NCBI GenBank assembly: GCA_951217055.1 | Contig: OX578282.1 | Coordinates: forward strand, 43,638,329-43,702,328 | Length of the DNA stretch: 64,000 bases | Origin: Gerris lacustris | Taxonomy: Eukaryota; Arthropoda; Insecta; Hemiptera; Gerridae | Reading direction: 5' to 3' | Shown here: positions 12,010 through 24,085 of the stretch, one piece after another | Position numbering within the stretch: the stretch's first letter is position 1 | Layout of the letters: each line of letters opens with the position of its first letter | Position numbers and translations under genes: made by a program | Notes under the pieces: model-generated | The model's input: the letters and a program-made list of their open reading frames with translations, nothing else | Databases searched by the model: none | Told to the model about the DNA's origin: nothing

Positions 12010-13424
12010 TGTAAATTTTATTTACACTACCCATTACACCTGTGAAGAATTTTCTGTTTGAATCTTAAATATCGATAGAGGGTAATACAAAACTACTACA
12101 AAAAAGTTTAGTTATACTTTGTCAGAAAAACAAAAAAAACAACCTGTTTTTCAGATATTTCTTAGGTCGCATATTTTGTGAGAAAAAAATTAATGCTTCC
12201 TCCCCCCCCAAAAAAAATTAAAAAATCTTAAAAATGTTTTTATCTTCGAAAGGGATTGGGCTGAACACTTAGAATTAGTTTCATTGCGTTTAGACAATAC
12301 AAATACATTTAAAGACGTTTGTTTCAGGTTTTTAATGGCTGGTCAAAAGTTAGCTAAAACAGCATTTTTAAATGGACGCCGTCTTGGGTCTATTAAGCGA
12401 ATTCATCATGTTTGTTTAATTGTCTACAGACCTTTTGTGAGTACTGGAAGCACAAATTGGTCAATTTATTTGATTATCTATCATATAAGATATTCCGGAA
12501 TCTTAGTGTAAATTGGGTCTAAGTATGATTGTACTATATTGGCCCATTTACTGTCGAAATTCATAATTGTGTTTGGCATATTTTGTAATCAAATAACGGT
12601 TTCTAAGATACTTAAGTGAGATGTTACATAATTTATTTATAAATAAGATATCTATATTTGTGAGCCTGAATGATTAAAGATGAAAGAACTACATAATATC
12701 ATTAGTGCATTCATGAAATGATTTGAAATAAACATGAGTTAACGCTAGATAAAGTAAGACCTTATTCGTTTCTATTCTGTGTATTCATGAACTAATGTAA
12801 CTTCTTAAAATAGTATATACTGTAGAACTTTAGAACCTGTCCCTGAAGGAATTAAAACAACAATTCTTATTTAACTCCTTTTACCTAACACTTTCACCAT
12901 AACCTTTCTCTAACTAAAAAACTATTTTCTAGACATCTTCCAGGCATTATATATTAATTGTCTCTGAAATAGAAATTTTCTGTAGAAAGTGATAATACTT
13001 TGTGACGAATCAGACATGCACACTACAAGTCTTAGTGCGTCCAAAACGTTTTTTTTTTTGTTTTTTTTTCTGAAACCATATCACAACAGGGATAGTATTA
13101 ATGTATAAATTTGAAACTTTCCTATTCCGATTTTAGAATATTAATTGTTGAGAACATCGTTTAAGATCTTCAATTATGTTTTGTTTTTGTTTTTATAATT
13201 GTTTATTCTAAATTGGCATAACGGCTATGTCAATATACGGAGTAAGTCGAGGTCTTTTTACAGAGCCCTTTAATTTTTAATTATTTTAACACAATTTTAA
13301 TTATTAACTTCACGTGTTTGTCTGGGACAAATCTTGTACCCTAAATTTGACCCAATTCTTGACTGCCTAGAAAGCTGAAAATTGCACAGATTATGTATTT
13401 CCGACCACAATACTATCCACAGGG

Positions 13425-13426
<2 letters not shown>
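12010..13426. other. No gene recognised
   Basis: AT-rich DNA with short homopolymers. The frame at 12284-12511 resembles no family known to me and lacks a supporting context. Confidence 0.55.

Positions 13427-13503
<77 letters not shown>
13427..13503. repeat. (TA)n microsatellite
   Basis: About 38 uninterrupted TA units. A 70-codon frame spans it only because TATATA encodes alternating Tyr-Ile. Confidence 0.95.
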
Positions 13504-13506
<3 letters not shown>

Positions 13507-13687
13507 CAGGGGGAGGAGGGAATTATCAGCCATTGGTTTTACCAAATTATTAGTATTCGTTGAGAAATCGCTGAATGAGACAAATTTGGAGTAGTATCTA
13601 AAAGAAATTATAAAGAATACTTTTTCTTGAGGAGTCGAAATTTGGTCCGGTTTCCTCTAGTATGATTTTAGAAAATAGTAATTTTTG

Positions 13688-13820
13688 AGTACAGGGTACA
13701 TTTTGAACAAAAAATTAATACTATAAATCTTCATTTAAGAACAAGCAGGAGATTTTATGAATCGTGACTTTTCTTCTGAAATTGATTTTTTTTTTAATTT
13801 TGCACGTATAGGCAGCTCCA
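13688..13820 (+). repeat. Dispersed repeat shared with 46545-46670
   Basis: ACAGGGTACATTTTGAACAA, CTTCATTTAAGAACAAGC and AGGAGATTTTATGA appear in both places. The stretch is about 130 bp. In the second place Helitron copy 1 has inserted immediately after the shared ACGTATAG. Origin not recognised. Confidence 0.72.
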
Positions 13821-13857
13821 TTTGTGGGCACACTGTATATATACACGTTTTTATAAC

Positions 13858-14075
13858 CATGCACTAAAAAGGATAAAATCGTATTTTTAAACAGACACTG
13901 TAATCGTTTGTAGTACGATTCACTGAAGATTAAAGCGTGGGCACTATCAACAGTTTTTCATTTGTTGATAGCTACCCACGCTTTTATCTTTAGTGGCATT
14001 GGCATATACTGTATTCGTTCGTAGTAATGTGGCTGTTAAAACAAAAACAAAAAAATCTCCATTTTAGTGCATGCT
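13858..14075. mobile_element. Small fold-back element
   Basis: CATGCACTAAAA at the left is matched by TTTTAGTGCATG at the right. Its centre is a strong hairpin (13921-13995) whose arms TAAAGCGTGGG...CTATCAACA pair across a short loop. About 215 bp, non-coding. Confidence 0.65.
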
Positions 14076-15534
14076 TTCTAAAGACGTGCTTTTTTTAAAA
14101 AAAAATTAATATTATTAAAAGTTAAGTGTAAAAGCTTAGTGAGTAAGGAAGTCTTATATGTGAAGGATTTGAAATTTGAGGAGGGCATCTATGAATATAG
14201 GCGACGTCGCAGTGCAGTTTGTTTCAAAGTAAAGTACTTGACGGAACCCAGACATAGCGCTTGTAATGCCGAGCAAGAGATTGAAGTGGTTGAGCAGTTC
14301 GTTGACTAAGTCAGGGACTGCAGATTTACTTCTTGAAATAGCCTGAGGCAAGTTGTTTTTCCTGCATCATCTTCAGCAACTGATTGGCTAGTGGAGTGTT
14401 GTTTCAGTGTCGAAGCTAGACAGTTTTTTTTTCCTCGGATGCCATGACTAAGAAAACGGAGTTTTCTCTTATAGCCGCTAAGAAAGTGACCTAAATAACA
14501 GCTTGGTACTTGACCTATTATATTTACCTTCTGCTTACGGTTTCAAATACGGTACCTTCCTTGTTTACATTATTAGCAAGTGATATTCGCTATGGAAGTA
14601 ATTGGATGGCTTCACGAGCTTCTATTCTAAACTTATTTAACCTTCTAATATTGCTTTGATAAGGTTATAATTATTAAAAACAAAAAAAAAATTTCCTTTG
14701 TAAACATTGTATGTCAGGTGTAAACGCACCTTTACGATGGAATGCGCGGTTATTTGTACAGTCCTAATCAGTTGTCTGTGAATAGTGAATACTTTTAGCA
14801 TTAACGTTATAATTACTGCCAGCAGTCTCTCCATTACCCTACTTATTTTGAAGATGCGGTCACTCAATAAAAACTAGAAAACAAAATTTCAAAAAAGTTA
14901 TCTGCACAAATACTTAATTAAGTTGAAAAGATAATTCTCTTATTGTTCTCGGTTTTTTGTTTATAAATATAGGCTCTTTAATACATTTTGTAGTAAAAAA
15001 AGAGACATTTAATCCTATCTAAAAGCCCGTAAAAAGGGTCAAGCTTGAATTATTTGAATGTGTAATGAGGTCACATGAAGCAAAGAAGAAAAAGGGATCG
15101 TAAATCAGTGCGTGCTTACGCAATATTTCACCCGCTTCATTAAACTTCGTCCCCTAAACTAATGAATCTCTGTTGAGATTTCGTCAATTCAATGCCTGTA
15201 GAAAGGGGATATTTAATCAAAACTCAACTTCATTTAGACATTATTTAGATAGAATTAAGTTAAAACAAATTCTATTAATAAACTTGCCTTTAATTAGATT
15301 GTATCTAGAAATGCTTTATGGAAAATAAACTAAACTTATTTGTAGAGAATTATCTTTTCTATTTAAAAGAAATAATTCCTCCTTTCGAAAATTGAAAACA
15401 AAAGAGTCAATTTGGTTTATAAATAACATTTATTACCAGAGTTGTCTATTTTGACTTTTAAATTTGAGTTATTTTTAGAATAGTAGTTACTTGAACCTTT
15501 GTGTTATTTATATAGGAGGATTTTATATAACATC
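14076..15534. other. No gene recognised; one protein-like minus-strand stretch
   Basis: On the minus strand 14351-14154 reads RSKSAVPDLVNELLNHFNLL and continues for about 40 residues with balanced composition, unlike neighbouring chance frames. It has no ATG, no clear splice sites and no family match that I know. It might be an exon or a mobile-element scrap. Confidence 0.35.
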
Positions 15535-16516
15535 TAACGGAAGCTGTGTGATCATTCTGGAGAACGAAAATATTTTATGTCTTCGTTTTCAAAAATTCCA
15601 AGAAAGAAATCTGTTTCAGATCAGGGAACATTTTTGGTTCCGTGTCTGAATGTCGCTCAATTATTCCGAACCAACGTATCTTAAAAAAAATTCGTCACAT
15701 TTTAATGAAATTTAGATGGTAGGACATAATTAGCCTATTGTTGAGCCCATGTAAGTTTCAGCCCATTTGTTTCTCTTCAACATGCGCACAAACATACATT
15801 AATTTACACCTATAACTTCAAAAGTACTCATTTTTTTAATGAAATTTTGATGGTTTGTCGAAAGCAGCCTGGAGAATAGCCCCAAATTAATTAAACTGTC
15901 AAAGCTCTTTAAATATTGCTAAATTTATTCGTTAATTCGTGTAAAAAAAGACTATCAATTACTGTGGCACATAGCTTCTTCGCATCCTATATCACTAACT
16001 TATTGATTTTATGGTTTTACAAGCTATTATTGTCTAATTTATTTAATTGTTTCTCCCGTTCTTTTAATGCCATAACTGTTTTGATTTTTTACATGAATTT
16101 AAGTATCAGTTAAGCAAAAGTTAAAGTGCGCAGACGGTCGAAATTAATCTGGGGCTATCTACTGGCTAATTTCGACAAACCATCCAAATTTTATAAAAGT
16201 CAGATGAATACTTTTGAAGATATAGGTATAAATAAATGTATCTTTGTGCGCATGTTGAAGAGAAACAAATGAGCGCAGAAGTTTGAAACTTATATGGGAC
16301 CAACAATGGGCTAATTATGACCTGCCATACAAATTGCATTAAAATTAGATGTGAATTTTTTAAGGTATGTAGGTTCGCAATTTATTGAGCGACGTACAGA
16401 CACGGAACCAAAAATGTTCCCTGATGTTAGAAACGCATTTCTGTCTCGTTTTTTAAAATCGGAGACTTAAAATATTTTCGTTTTTCAGAACGATCACATA
16501 GCTTCCGGTAAGCTTG
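15535..16516. mobile_element. Inverted pair of R1 copies
   Basis: A forward R1 runs from about 15535 to 15915. A reverse copy runs from about 16113 to 16516 and ends with the complement of the head (ACATAGCTTCCGGTAAGC). About 200 bp separates the arms, so the region could fold back on itself. A forward R1 tail motif (GCGAGGAAACTATGTGCC) follows near 16637. Confidence 0.65.
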
Positions 16517-16660
16517 GTATCCTTTGAGCTATAAGACAGTTTTGACAGGTTTAAAATAATGGGTGGGAAATTGAATAAATTATAGACAATAATAGGCTGT
16601 AAAGGCATAAAATCATTAATATATTAATATAATAGGACGCGAGGAAACTATGTGCCACTC

Positions 16661-17830
16661 TAATTGGCAGACTATTTTATCATCTAAATAGATAATTTTA
16701 TTTGTATCATTTTTAATATGTTATCTTATTTACTTTTAAATTTTAGCTTAAACTAATAATTATGAGTGTAGCATTATTATGCATATGCATTTGTTAATTA
16801 TAAATTTAATTTCTGTAGATATGTTCTGCAACAATTTAGTCTTATCCGCCTTTATGTCCTTAATAAACCAATTCAATTAATATAAACTGAGCACAAATAT
16901 AAAAATGGTTCAAATGAATCTTTTCTTTATCTATGTGAGTGTAGATTGATTCTTAATAACTTAATAAGTTTATCTTCTCAGGTGAAGGTAGTTTTCTAGT
17001 ATATTGGTTGTTTTTAGGATAATCTTATAACTTTATCAGTTCTATGGAATCCGATCCTGTTCATGCCAGAATTTCAAGATTTACCTTGTATTTCATGATC
17101 CGGGATTAAGAGTTCTATTTCTTTGAATTACTTAGTGGAGTCTAGTGTAGAGGATGTTCAAATGGATTTCCAAGCTTTCCTTTTCTTTTACAGAGGTTAA
17201 GCCCGTGCGTCATACTAACAATCCTTCAAGGTCTAGGGTTGATATGAAATCGTTCATCCAATAATCCAAGGACCTCTTCTTCTCTTGGTTCTAAATCCTT
17301 CCAGGAATCTTAAAGTTTTAAGATCTCGCTTCCAGGAATCTTAAAGTTTTTTTTGTTCCATTCCTCTTACTAAAGATAAATCATAAGAGTTGAGAATTCC
17401 CTGAAATAATAGAAGCAAAATTAAATAAATATATGTATAATTAATAATTAGGAATGTGTTGATTGTTAATAAGTTAGGTTTAGTAAGCCGGTTTGTTGTT
17501 CCATCATACCAAGTGGCTTATTGCTTATTAATTTGCTAGTTAGTTCCAATATTAACAAGAAGTTAATATTGGAACATTTTGACTATTAATAAATAAGAAA
17601 CATTTCTTTTGCACCTAAAATAACTTTGTTATAATATAGTGTACAAAAGCTAGTAGTCATGAAGAGAAAGAATTAGTACAGAAATCAAGTAAAATATAGC
17701 TCTTTTTAGAATAAGGCTGCAAAGTTTGGATTTATTGTATGAAGAAGCAGAATTACTTTATTATATAATTACTTAGGTACACCTACTTAAAAATAGTCGG
17801 CAACCATATATTTTTTTAACAAACAAAGTA
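16661..17830. other. No gene recognised
   Basis: AT-rich. A short direct repeat of TTCCAGGAATCTTAAAGTTT at about 17299 and 17331, and the hairpin at 17543, are the only structures seen. Confidence 0.55.
17543..17575. repeat. Hairpin, 14-bp perfect stem
   Basis: GTTCCAATATTAAC, loop AAGAA, then the exact reverse complement. It sits about 265 bp left of the Jockey insertion, with no evident link to it. Confidence 0.75.
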
Positions 17831-17838
17831 GGTAGACC

Positions 17839-17841
<3 letters not shown>
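17831..17841. repeat. Target site duplication, left copy
   Basis: GGTAGACCCAA directly abuts the poly(T) face of the Jockey element. The identical copy is at 19109-19119. Confidence 0.85.
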
Positions 17842-17875
<34 letters not shown>

Positions 17876-19108
17876 TTGTAAAGAATATTACAACTACATA
17901 AAAAAAAAAAAATGTAACAAGTAACATTGTTAATTAAGTGTATACAAGAACATGATGTCATGGTGGGAGAAGCAACTCAGTAGTTGTACTCCCTAGCTTG
18001 TTAACATTATTTAATTAAAAGAAAACATAAACATAATTTCATATATATATATATACTTTTTTTCCTAATCGCATAGGTGATCGCGAGGCCACAGTCTTTT
18101 AAGACGGCGAGGAGGGTTACTTGGTATCGCGGGAGGAGAGGGAATGTACTAAAGGATTAGGATGGGAAGCTAGGGAACTATGAAAAGTCTGATATCGGGA
18201 AACTGCTAGGTCTCGAACGAAGGGAACTTTGAAGTCATTGTGGAGGATTAGGTTGGAAACATAAAAAGGTGCGTTAGCGATTTTGCGGAGTATAATGGAT
18301 TGTAGTGTTTGGAGCCTTTTTAGATTGGAATGCTTTGCTGTTCCCCATAACTCGAGTCCGTACGTCCAGATTGGTTTAATAATAGAATTATAGATAAGGA
18401 GTTTATTAGATAGCGAGAGTTTAGATTGATTATTTAGAAGTCTAGTCAATAGTTTGTATCGTCTGTTAGTCTGTTGTCGTTTTTGTTTTGTGTGTGTAGC
18501 CCAAGTCAGTCTTCTATCAAAATGTAGTCCTAGATAGCGGGTCTGCTCTGACTGAGGAATAGGAATTTGGTTGAGAGTGACTGAAGGACATGTTGCTCGA
18601 CGTAACGAAAAAGTGAAATGTACACTTTTACGTTCGTTAATTTTGATCCTCCATTTTCTCAACCAAGGGCCCAGGAGATTTAAGTGATTTTGAAGTTGGT
18701 CTGAAGCTATGATAGGGTCTTCGTGGGTTGAGAGGATACTTTTATCATCGGCGAATGTGGATAAAATCGTGGTAGGATATTCAGGAAGGTCGGAAGTGTA
18801 GACGGTGTAAAGGAGAGGACCGAGGATGCTGCCCTGGGGGACACCAGCCAGCACGGGGTATGTTTTGGAAAAGGATTGGTTCTGAGTGACTTGGAAATAG
18901 CGCTCACTGAGATAGGATTTAAGGATAAGGAGGTATGTGAAAGGGAGGAATTGCTTGAGCTTCCACAGCAACCCGGCGTGCCAGACCCGATCAAAAGCTT
19001 GAGCCTCGTCAAGAAAGACGCCCGAGCAGTACTGTTTCCGCTCAAGGGTGGAAGATATGACATCAACTAGGCGATGGCATTGTTGGATGGTAGAGTGATG
19101 GGATCTAA
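17842..19108 (-). mobile_element. 5'-truncated Jockey-type non-LTR retrotransposon
   Basis: The element reads on the minus strand. Its poly(A) tail appears as a T run at 17842-17873, preceded on the minus strand by an AATAAA-type signal. The 3' UTR covers about 17874-18116 and the reverse-transcriptase part runs up to 19108. An 11-bp direct repeat, GGTAGACCCAA, flanks it at 17831-17841 and 19109-19119, the target duplication expected of target-primed reverse transcription. The 5' truncation falls inside the reverse transcriptase, so the copy is dead on arrival. The intact duplication suggests a fairly recent insertion. Confidence 0.88.
18117..19108 (-). pseudogene. Jockey-clade reverse transcriptase, C-terminal two-thirds
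   Basis: About 330 codons are open on the minus strand and end at a natural-looking stop. In order they carry HHSTIQQCHRLVDVI, the first catalytic Asp in FLDEAQAFDRVWH (codon at 19008-19010), GVPQGSILGPLL, the catalytic FADD motif (18744-18755), and the thumb/C-terminal motif NAPFYVSN. These are hallmarks of Jockey-like reverse transcriptases. The residues encoded upstream of 19108 in the same frame come from flanking host DNA and are not part of the enzyme. The endonuclease, ORF1 and the first reverse-transcriptase blocks are missing, so no function is expected although the remaining frame is undamaged. Confidence 0.9.
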
Positions 19109-19119
19109 GGTAGACCCAA
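19109..19119. repeat. Target site duplication, right copy
   Basis: GGTAGACCCAA abuts the truncated 5' end of the Jockey element and matches 17831-17841 exactly. Confidence 0.85.
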
Positions 19120-19615
19120 AAAACTAAATTTTTGCCCACATGGGGCAATATCTCTTCATCCTCCAAATTACGATAATTTCAAGACCCGGATACATCATTG
19201 AACTTTTAAAATAGAAAAACTCTCTAAATAATAATACTCCAGTTATTTTAGTCATAAAAATATGGATTCTGTTCCAAAAAAAAAAAAATCGATTTTTTGG
19301 AAAAGAAAACCTTAAATGACTATAATACGTTTTGAAGTATATAGGTTTCCATATAAGATTTTGAACAAGTATAAGGTAATATAGACTTGATCGTTAATGT
19401 AACATAATTACTTCCAGAATGTTTGCTGTAATTGACTTATGTAATTAACCTGAAATTATAGGCAAACTTTTTATGTATGAATTTCTTAAGAGATGAAATT
19501 TATATTTTACAAAAAAGAATATGCCTACTTAAGATTTCATAAGAAATAAAAATAAGGGTTGTTTAATTTATTAAAAAATAATATTAGCATTCTCAAAATT
19601 TAGAATTTTGAATAG
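19120..19615. other. No gene recognised
   Basis: AT-rich flank right of the Jockey element, presumably the original target locus. Confidence 0.5.
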
Positions 19616-19986
19616 TTTTCAAGATATGTTGGTTCGCAAAAATGTTCCTGATGTCTGAAACTGATTTCTGTTTTGGAATTTTTGAAATTGGAGACAACCC
19701 CTTCTATTTTTCATTTTTACGCATCTCAACAGCATTGAAGACGACCAGTAGTGTTTGAAAGCCGGCTATGTACATTATTTTTAGTGGAAAGACGTCTTTC
19801 TTTAATTTAGTGGAATTACGCATCTTTATTCCTTTGTTAAATCTCTGCCTCCTACCCTTTCTATTTTTTTCATTTTTACGCATCTCAGCAGCATTGAAGA
19901 CGACCAGTAGTGTTTGGCCGGCTATGTACATTATTAGTTTCGTTCTTCATTACATAGCTTCTGTTACCTTCGGTAAGCTCGGAAGC
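19616..19986 (-). mobile_element. R1 repeat on the minus strand with an internal insertion
   Basis: The head hairpin complement is at 19957-19986 and the R1 body complement (TATGTTGGTTCGCAAAAATG) begins at about 19625. The copy is interrupted at roughly 19698-19938 by a foreign block holding two copies of a 75-bp sequence. Confidence 0.68.
19702..19931. repeat. 75-bp direct repeat inside the R1 copy
   Basis: The stretch CATTTTTACGCATCTCA...GTACATTATT occurs at about 19709-19780 and again at 19868-19935 with few differences, separated by about 85 bp. The origin is not recognised. It is absent from the other R1 copies. Confidence 0.75.
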
Positions 19987-20929
19987 AAAACTTTAAATAA
20001 TTTAAAGTGTTAAATTGGAAAGGATTTAATAAAATTTTGTTATTGTAAAAAAAGTAAATTTGACAAGAAAATAAAACTCATTAAATCTTTTCAGTAAGGT
20101 TTTCTGATATTTACTATACAAATGTTATTCACTAATTTAGCATTGAAACCTCTTCTTCTTTAATATTATATTCTAGTGAAGTTCAACTCTCAAAGAATAA
20201 CATTTAAAACTCTAAAATCAAGTCTTAATAAATTGTAAAAAAGAAACTTCAGTGCTGTTACCTCGAGAATATATAGAGTCCTTTTCAAACAATATATCCT
20301 TTAAAACAAAGAAGGACCAAAGCTATGTGATTATATATTGGCAAAGGGTTAGAATGAAAATTTGTAGCCCTTCGGACTGTGAAGAGGAAAAAGGAGCTCA
20401 ATTGTAAATAATGGTAGTGTTAGGTCGAAGTAAATAAACTTTTAGATGCTTAGAGCTTGAGGATTGAGACATACTGCGTTGAATAGACTCTTTACTTAGC
20501 TTTCATAGCTGGATATACTACGGTTTCAACCTTTTACGGCCTCAAAATTCAATTTTCTTTTAACAGATATCGTAAAATTAATGATTAGTTCCTTTTTTTG
20601 TGAGGAAGATTAAGAAGTTAAATGCTATTTGCTTTTCACTCTTGATTCAAGAAGTCTTTTTTTGCAAGGGTTCCTATTTTTCAGTGGGCTTTGTCAATTT
20701 ATAAAACAATAGTGGAACCGTAAATGCTATTTATTATATTATTATTAGTTAAGACCAATCTTTTTCTTGATCCCGATCAAACCAACCTTACATTAACATT
20801 CACTTAACAACAATAATCTAGATCCCCGTATTTATTTAAATTATGTATGTTTGCATTGTATTAACTTTTTTTTCATGTTTTATCAATGTTATTTTCGTTA
20901 CAAACTTACATAGTTTATACAAAGAATGT

Positions 20930-21345
20930 ACTGTGATCTGTGATGGCGAAAAAATTAGATTTTGATGGGTTTAAAGGTCCCATAAGTCCATTAAATTGGT
21001 TTTTAAAAAGTGTCGGCACATCCTCTGTAGTCTGTGAACACACGTGGAGCCTAAAATACTGGGCTGATATCGATGAAATTTAATATGCATGCTCAGAAAA
21101 TTCATACCCTCTAGGCGAAATAGAAAAACTAATTTTAGCTCTAAATTTGAGGGCGCTGTCCCTCAAAACTCTGAAAAACGTGAAATTCTAAAATGTAGTC
21201 CTTTTAAATACGAAACTAATGTTATAAGTAGTTTTTTAGAGGGAGAAATTTGGTTTCTGAGATATTGACGAAAATAGATCTGATTTAGCTAAAACTCAAT
21301 ATACCAGAAGTAAACTACCACCTGTTCAACACTTTTTTAAATATA
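20930..21345 (+). mobile_element. R2 repeat fragment
   Basis: TTGATGGGTTTAAAGGTCCC, CACGTGGAGCCTAAAATACT, GAGGGCGCTGTCCCTCAAAA and GGGAGAAATTTGGTTTCTGA appear in R2 order. The terminal hairpin is missing. Confidence 0.62.
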
Positions 21346-21570
21346 GTGTGCCGATTTGAGGGGCAGTTTCCTATTATTGGATGAATGCACACGTGTGATC
21401 AGTTTCGATTCCCATCTGGTAGCACTTATTTTTCATATTACATTTTCACAGGCCCAGACGATTGGAAATATTTTGAAACCATCTGTGGGCTACTTTTAAA
21501 TCCTCTAAATTGTATTGTAGGACCAAAGATGGGCTAATAATGATCTACCATCAAATTTCCTCAAAGACGG

Positions 21571-21986
21571 ATAGTAGTTTTTAGGGTTTCGTTGGTAAAA
21601 CCAAAAAAAGAAACCCTTATAGTTTCGTTCCTGTGTCTGTCTGTCTGTCACTCTGTACGGTTCCAATAACTTTTGAATCGAAAGAGATAAAGACATGAAA
21701 CTTTCCAGTATTAAAGATCGCTTTGACGCGCACACAGGAAATATAGCGAACTCAAAATTATCAGCTGTTCAAATCCAAAATGGCGGATAATTTACGTCAC
21801 ACGAAAAAAATATTTTTTTAAAATTTTGAGTGAGGTATCAAATGAAAGGTATTGAAGAGTAGATTACAAAAATATATAAGACTTGTGAAAAGCGTTTAAT
21901 TTTCTACGCCATTTTGTCAAAAAACAAAAAAATCTGCCCCCTCCCCCCTTACTAATTTCATGATTACTACACCAACGAAACCCTTT
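21571..21986 (+). mobile_element. R3 repeat, compact complete copy
   Basis: The left end AGGGTTTCGTTGGT returns inverted at the right end (ACCAACGAAACCCT, about 21971-21984). Just inside the left end, GAAACCCT pairs with AGGGTTTC to make a head hairpin. A TCTGTCTGTCTG run, AAAATGGCGGATAA and GGTATCAAATGAAAGG follow. At about 415 bp it looks like a non-coding terminal-inverted-repeat element. Confidence 0.7.
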
Positions 21987-22014
21987 TTACGTGAGACTTC
22001 ACGCACTATTTATT

Positions 22015-22135
22015 TTTAAGATATGGCGAATCTTAAAAATGTTGACCGATAGACCGGCAAGAGACCAAAAGTATTCCCTGGTGTCTTAAACGGATTTATT
22101 TCCAGGTATTTTTGAAATCGGAGACTTAAAAGAAT
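22015..22135 (-). mobile_element. R1 repeat fragment, minus strand
   Basis: TTAAGATATGGCGAATC is followed by GACCGATAGACCGGC, a mutated version of the R1 TCTG region, and by CGGATTTATTTCCAGG...GGAGACTTAAAA. The head hairpin is missing. Confidence 0.55.
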
Positions 22136-23460
22136 GAATGAATTAAATTAGATATTATTGGATTTAAATACAGTCTTTCTCATATACACAGAATGTCTTG
22201 TGTGAATTTGTCAATCCAATATTTTTGTGTTTATTCGATTTTTGTTTACTCTCAGTTTGGAAATAATTTTTTTCCCCCTTTTCTACTTAATACCAACCAA
22301 GTGTTGTATATATTATTCTAAACAGTGGCCTGGTTTCCAGGAATAAAAAAAAAACATCGGTCAGTTTTCCAACTCACTCTCTGTCTCCGTCTTTTCAGAT
22401 TTAGCAAGAACAAATATGACAAGAGTATAAAAGAAGTCCTTGTTTTAGAAAAATATACTTGCCGCTCTGCTTTTCCGAGTTTTGTATTGACATTTCTCTG
22501 TAATTTTTCCTCTGGATAAGAATTTTTATTTTCAAGTGCTTTTATCCTCTAGTTTTATTTTGTAAAGTTTTTCGTGGAAAGCCGGTTTCCACTTTATTCT
22601 GACCATCCTCTTTTCCCCTTATCAACTTTTCACTTGTCCCCCTTTTTATCGTTGTGTGTGATAGATGAAATGATCGTTTCTTCAGTCTTTTAACTCCCCC
22701 TTGAAACTTTATTTGTTTCTTCTTTTTTTTTTCAAATCTGCTTAGTTGATTATTTCCTTTTCTGTTTGTTCTCCTTGGTTTCCTTTACTGTGTTGAAGTT
22801 TAGACTTTTTTATTGGTTTGCCTTTAGATCTGTTGCCTTGGATATTGCTGGAGGAAAATAAAATAAATAAGAAAAAAGATTTTTTCAAAATCTTAAGAAC
22901 CTTTTTTTCTTTTTAATTTCTTTATTCATTTTGAAAATTTGAGATTAGACTAACATTTGATTTGTCTAAAAGTTTCAAAATACTTTGATTTGCTTAGTTC
23001 TACACGTTCTGCATGATTTTATTTTATTTAAGAGTTTAGCAATAGGGTTTTGTCTTCTACATGGCTTGCGAATACCAAATTCTTTATTCCACAGATATTG
23101 AATAGTAATAATTTGACAAATAGTTTATGAAAATATTAGCCATAAAACAGGTAAATGAAAACAATATCTTTTATCTCCATTGGGGAGAAAAAGTTATGAT
23201 TTTGGATTAGTTTAGGGGGACTAAAGTAAGTCTTTTCTTCCCTGAACTCAAAAGTAGGGAGAAAAAGAAGGATTGCCAACTTAATTATTTTATAAATAGT
23301 ATAGAGAATGAATGGCTAATGTAATGAAGTTGTTGAGGTCAGGTTGGCGACACTGCTTTTTCGACCTTGTTTATCATTGTTTATAACCTGCATCTAAATA
23401 ACCTTCTATTTGAGTTTAATTCCAATTCTTATTTGTTTTTACAAGCTTTTATTTAACTTA
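22136..23460. other. No gene recognised
   Basis: T-rich on the plus strand between about 22200 and 22900. The frame at 22325-22519 has no recognisable content. Confidence 0.55.
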
Positions 23461-23740
23461 CAATGTATGTATGTTTGTATGTATGCACGTTCGGGTCAAA
23501 TCTTGTAACTGCATTTTAAAGCAGTTATCTTCAACCTCTAATTGAAATTTTGCATAAACGTTTAGTTTGGATGACAATGCATGGTTTAGATTGGTGACGT
23601 CATTACAAATCCAATAGGTAGGCAGCCAAGATGGCGGAATAGTTATTTTATTAGCACGCCCATGATATGGGTATCAAATGAAAGGGTTTGGTGAGGAGAA
23701 TACGAATAAAAGCTTGTATTAAATTTTTTTTTAAAATCAA
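23461..23740 (+). mobile_element. R3-like repeat fragment
   Basis: TGTATGTATGTTTGTATG opens it, then TTGTAACTGCATTTTAAAGC, AGATGGCGGAATAG and GGTATCAAATGAAAGGG. The microsatellite-core-body order is that of R3. The AGGGTTTCGT ends are not visible. Confidence 0.5.
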
Positions 23741-23871
23741 CTTTTTAATATTGAATCTCTTATACCTATCTGCTACATATTAAAATTGCTAACAATTATT
23801 GTTATTTATTAAAATAATAAATAAAAACTGTGCAAAAATAGATGAAAATGTGTATTTTCTCCCTACTGGAG

Positions 23872-24085
23872 ATAAAATATTGTATGTACCTCAGGAGTAA
23901 AGTTCCATTATTCCCTCGGCTGTGCCTAGGGAATTGAAAACTCTAATTCCCTCGGCTTCGCCTCGGGATTTAGGGACCATGGTTCCTTCGGCTCGCCTCA
24001 AGAACCTACTTTTTCGCTCAGGGAATAATGCCTTACTTTACTCCCTAGGTGCATAAATAACTATTGTGTTATTTTTATATCGTGG
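23872..24085. mobile_element. Small inverted-repeat element with GGCTTCGCC units
   Basis: ATTGTATGTACCTCAGGAGT and AAAGTTCCATTATTCCC at the left return inverted at the right (GGGAATAATGCCTTACTTTA, CTCCCTAGGTGCATAAATA). Inside, CCCTCGGCTGTGCCTAGGG, CCCTCGGCTTCGCCTCGGG and CCTTCGGCTCGCCTCAAG form three successive hairpin units. Confidence 0.65.

Noticed and set aside
13382..13594. 70-codon frame with a long Tyr-Ile repeat
   Set aside because: Translation of a (TA)n microsatellite.
14154..14351. Possible exon on the minus strand
   Set aside because: Composition is protein-like, but there is no ATG, no convincing splice site and no known family, so it is noted only within the intergenic entry.
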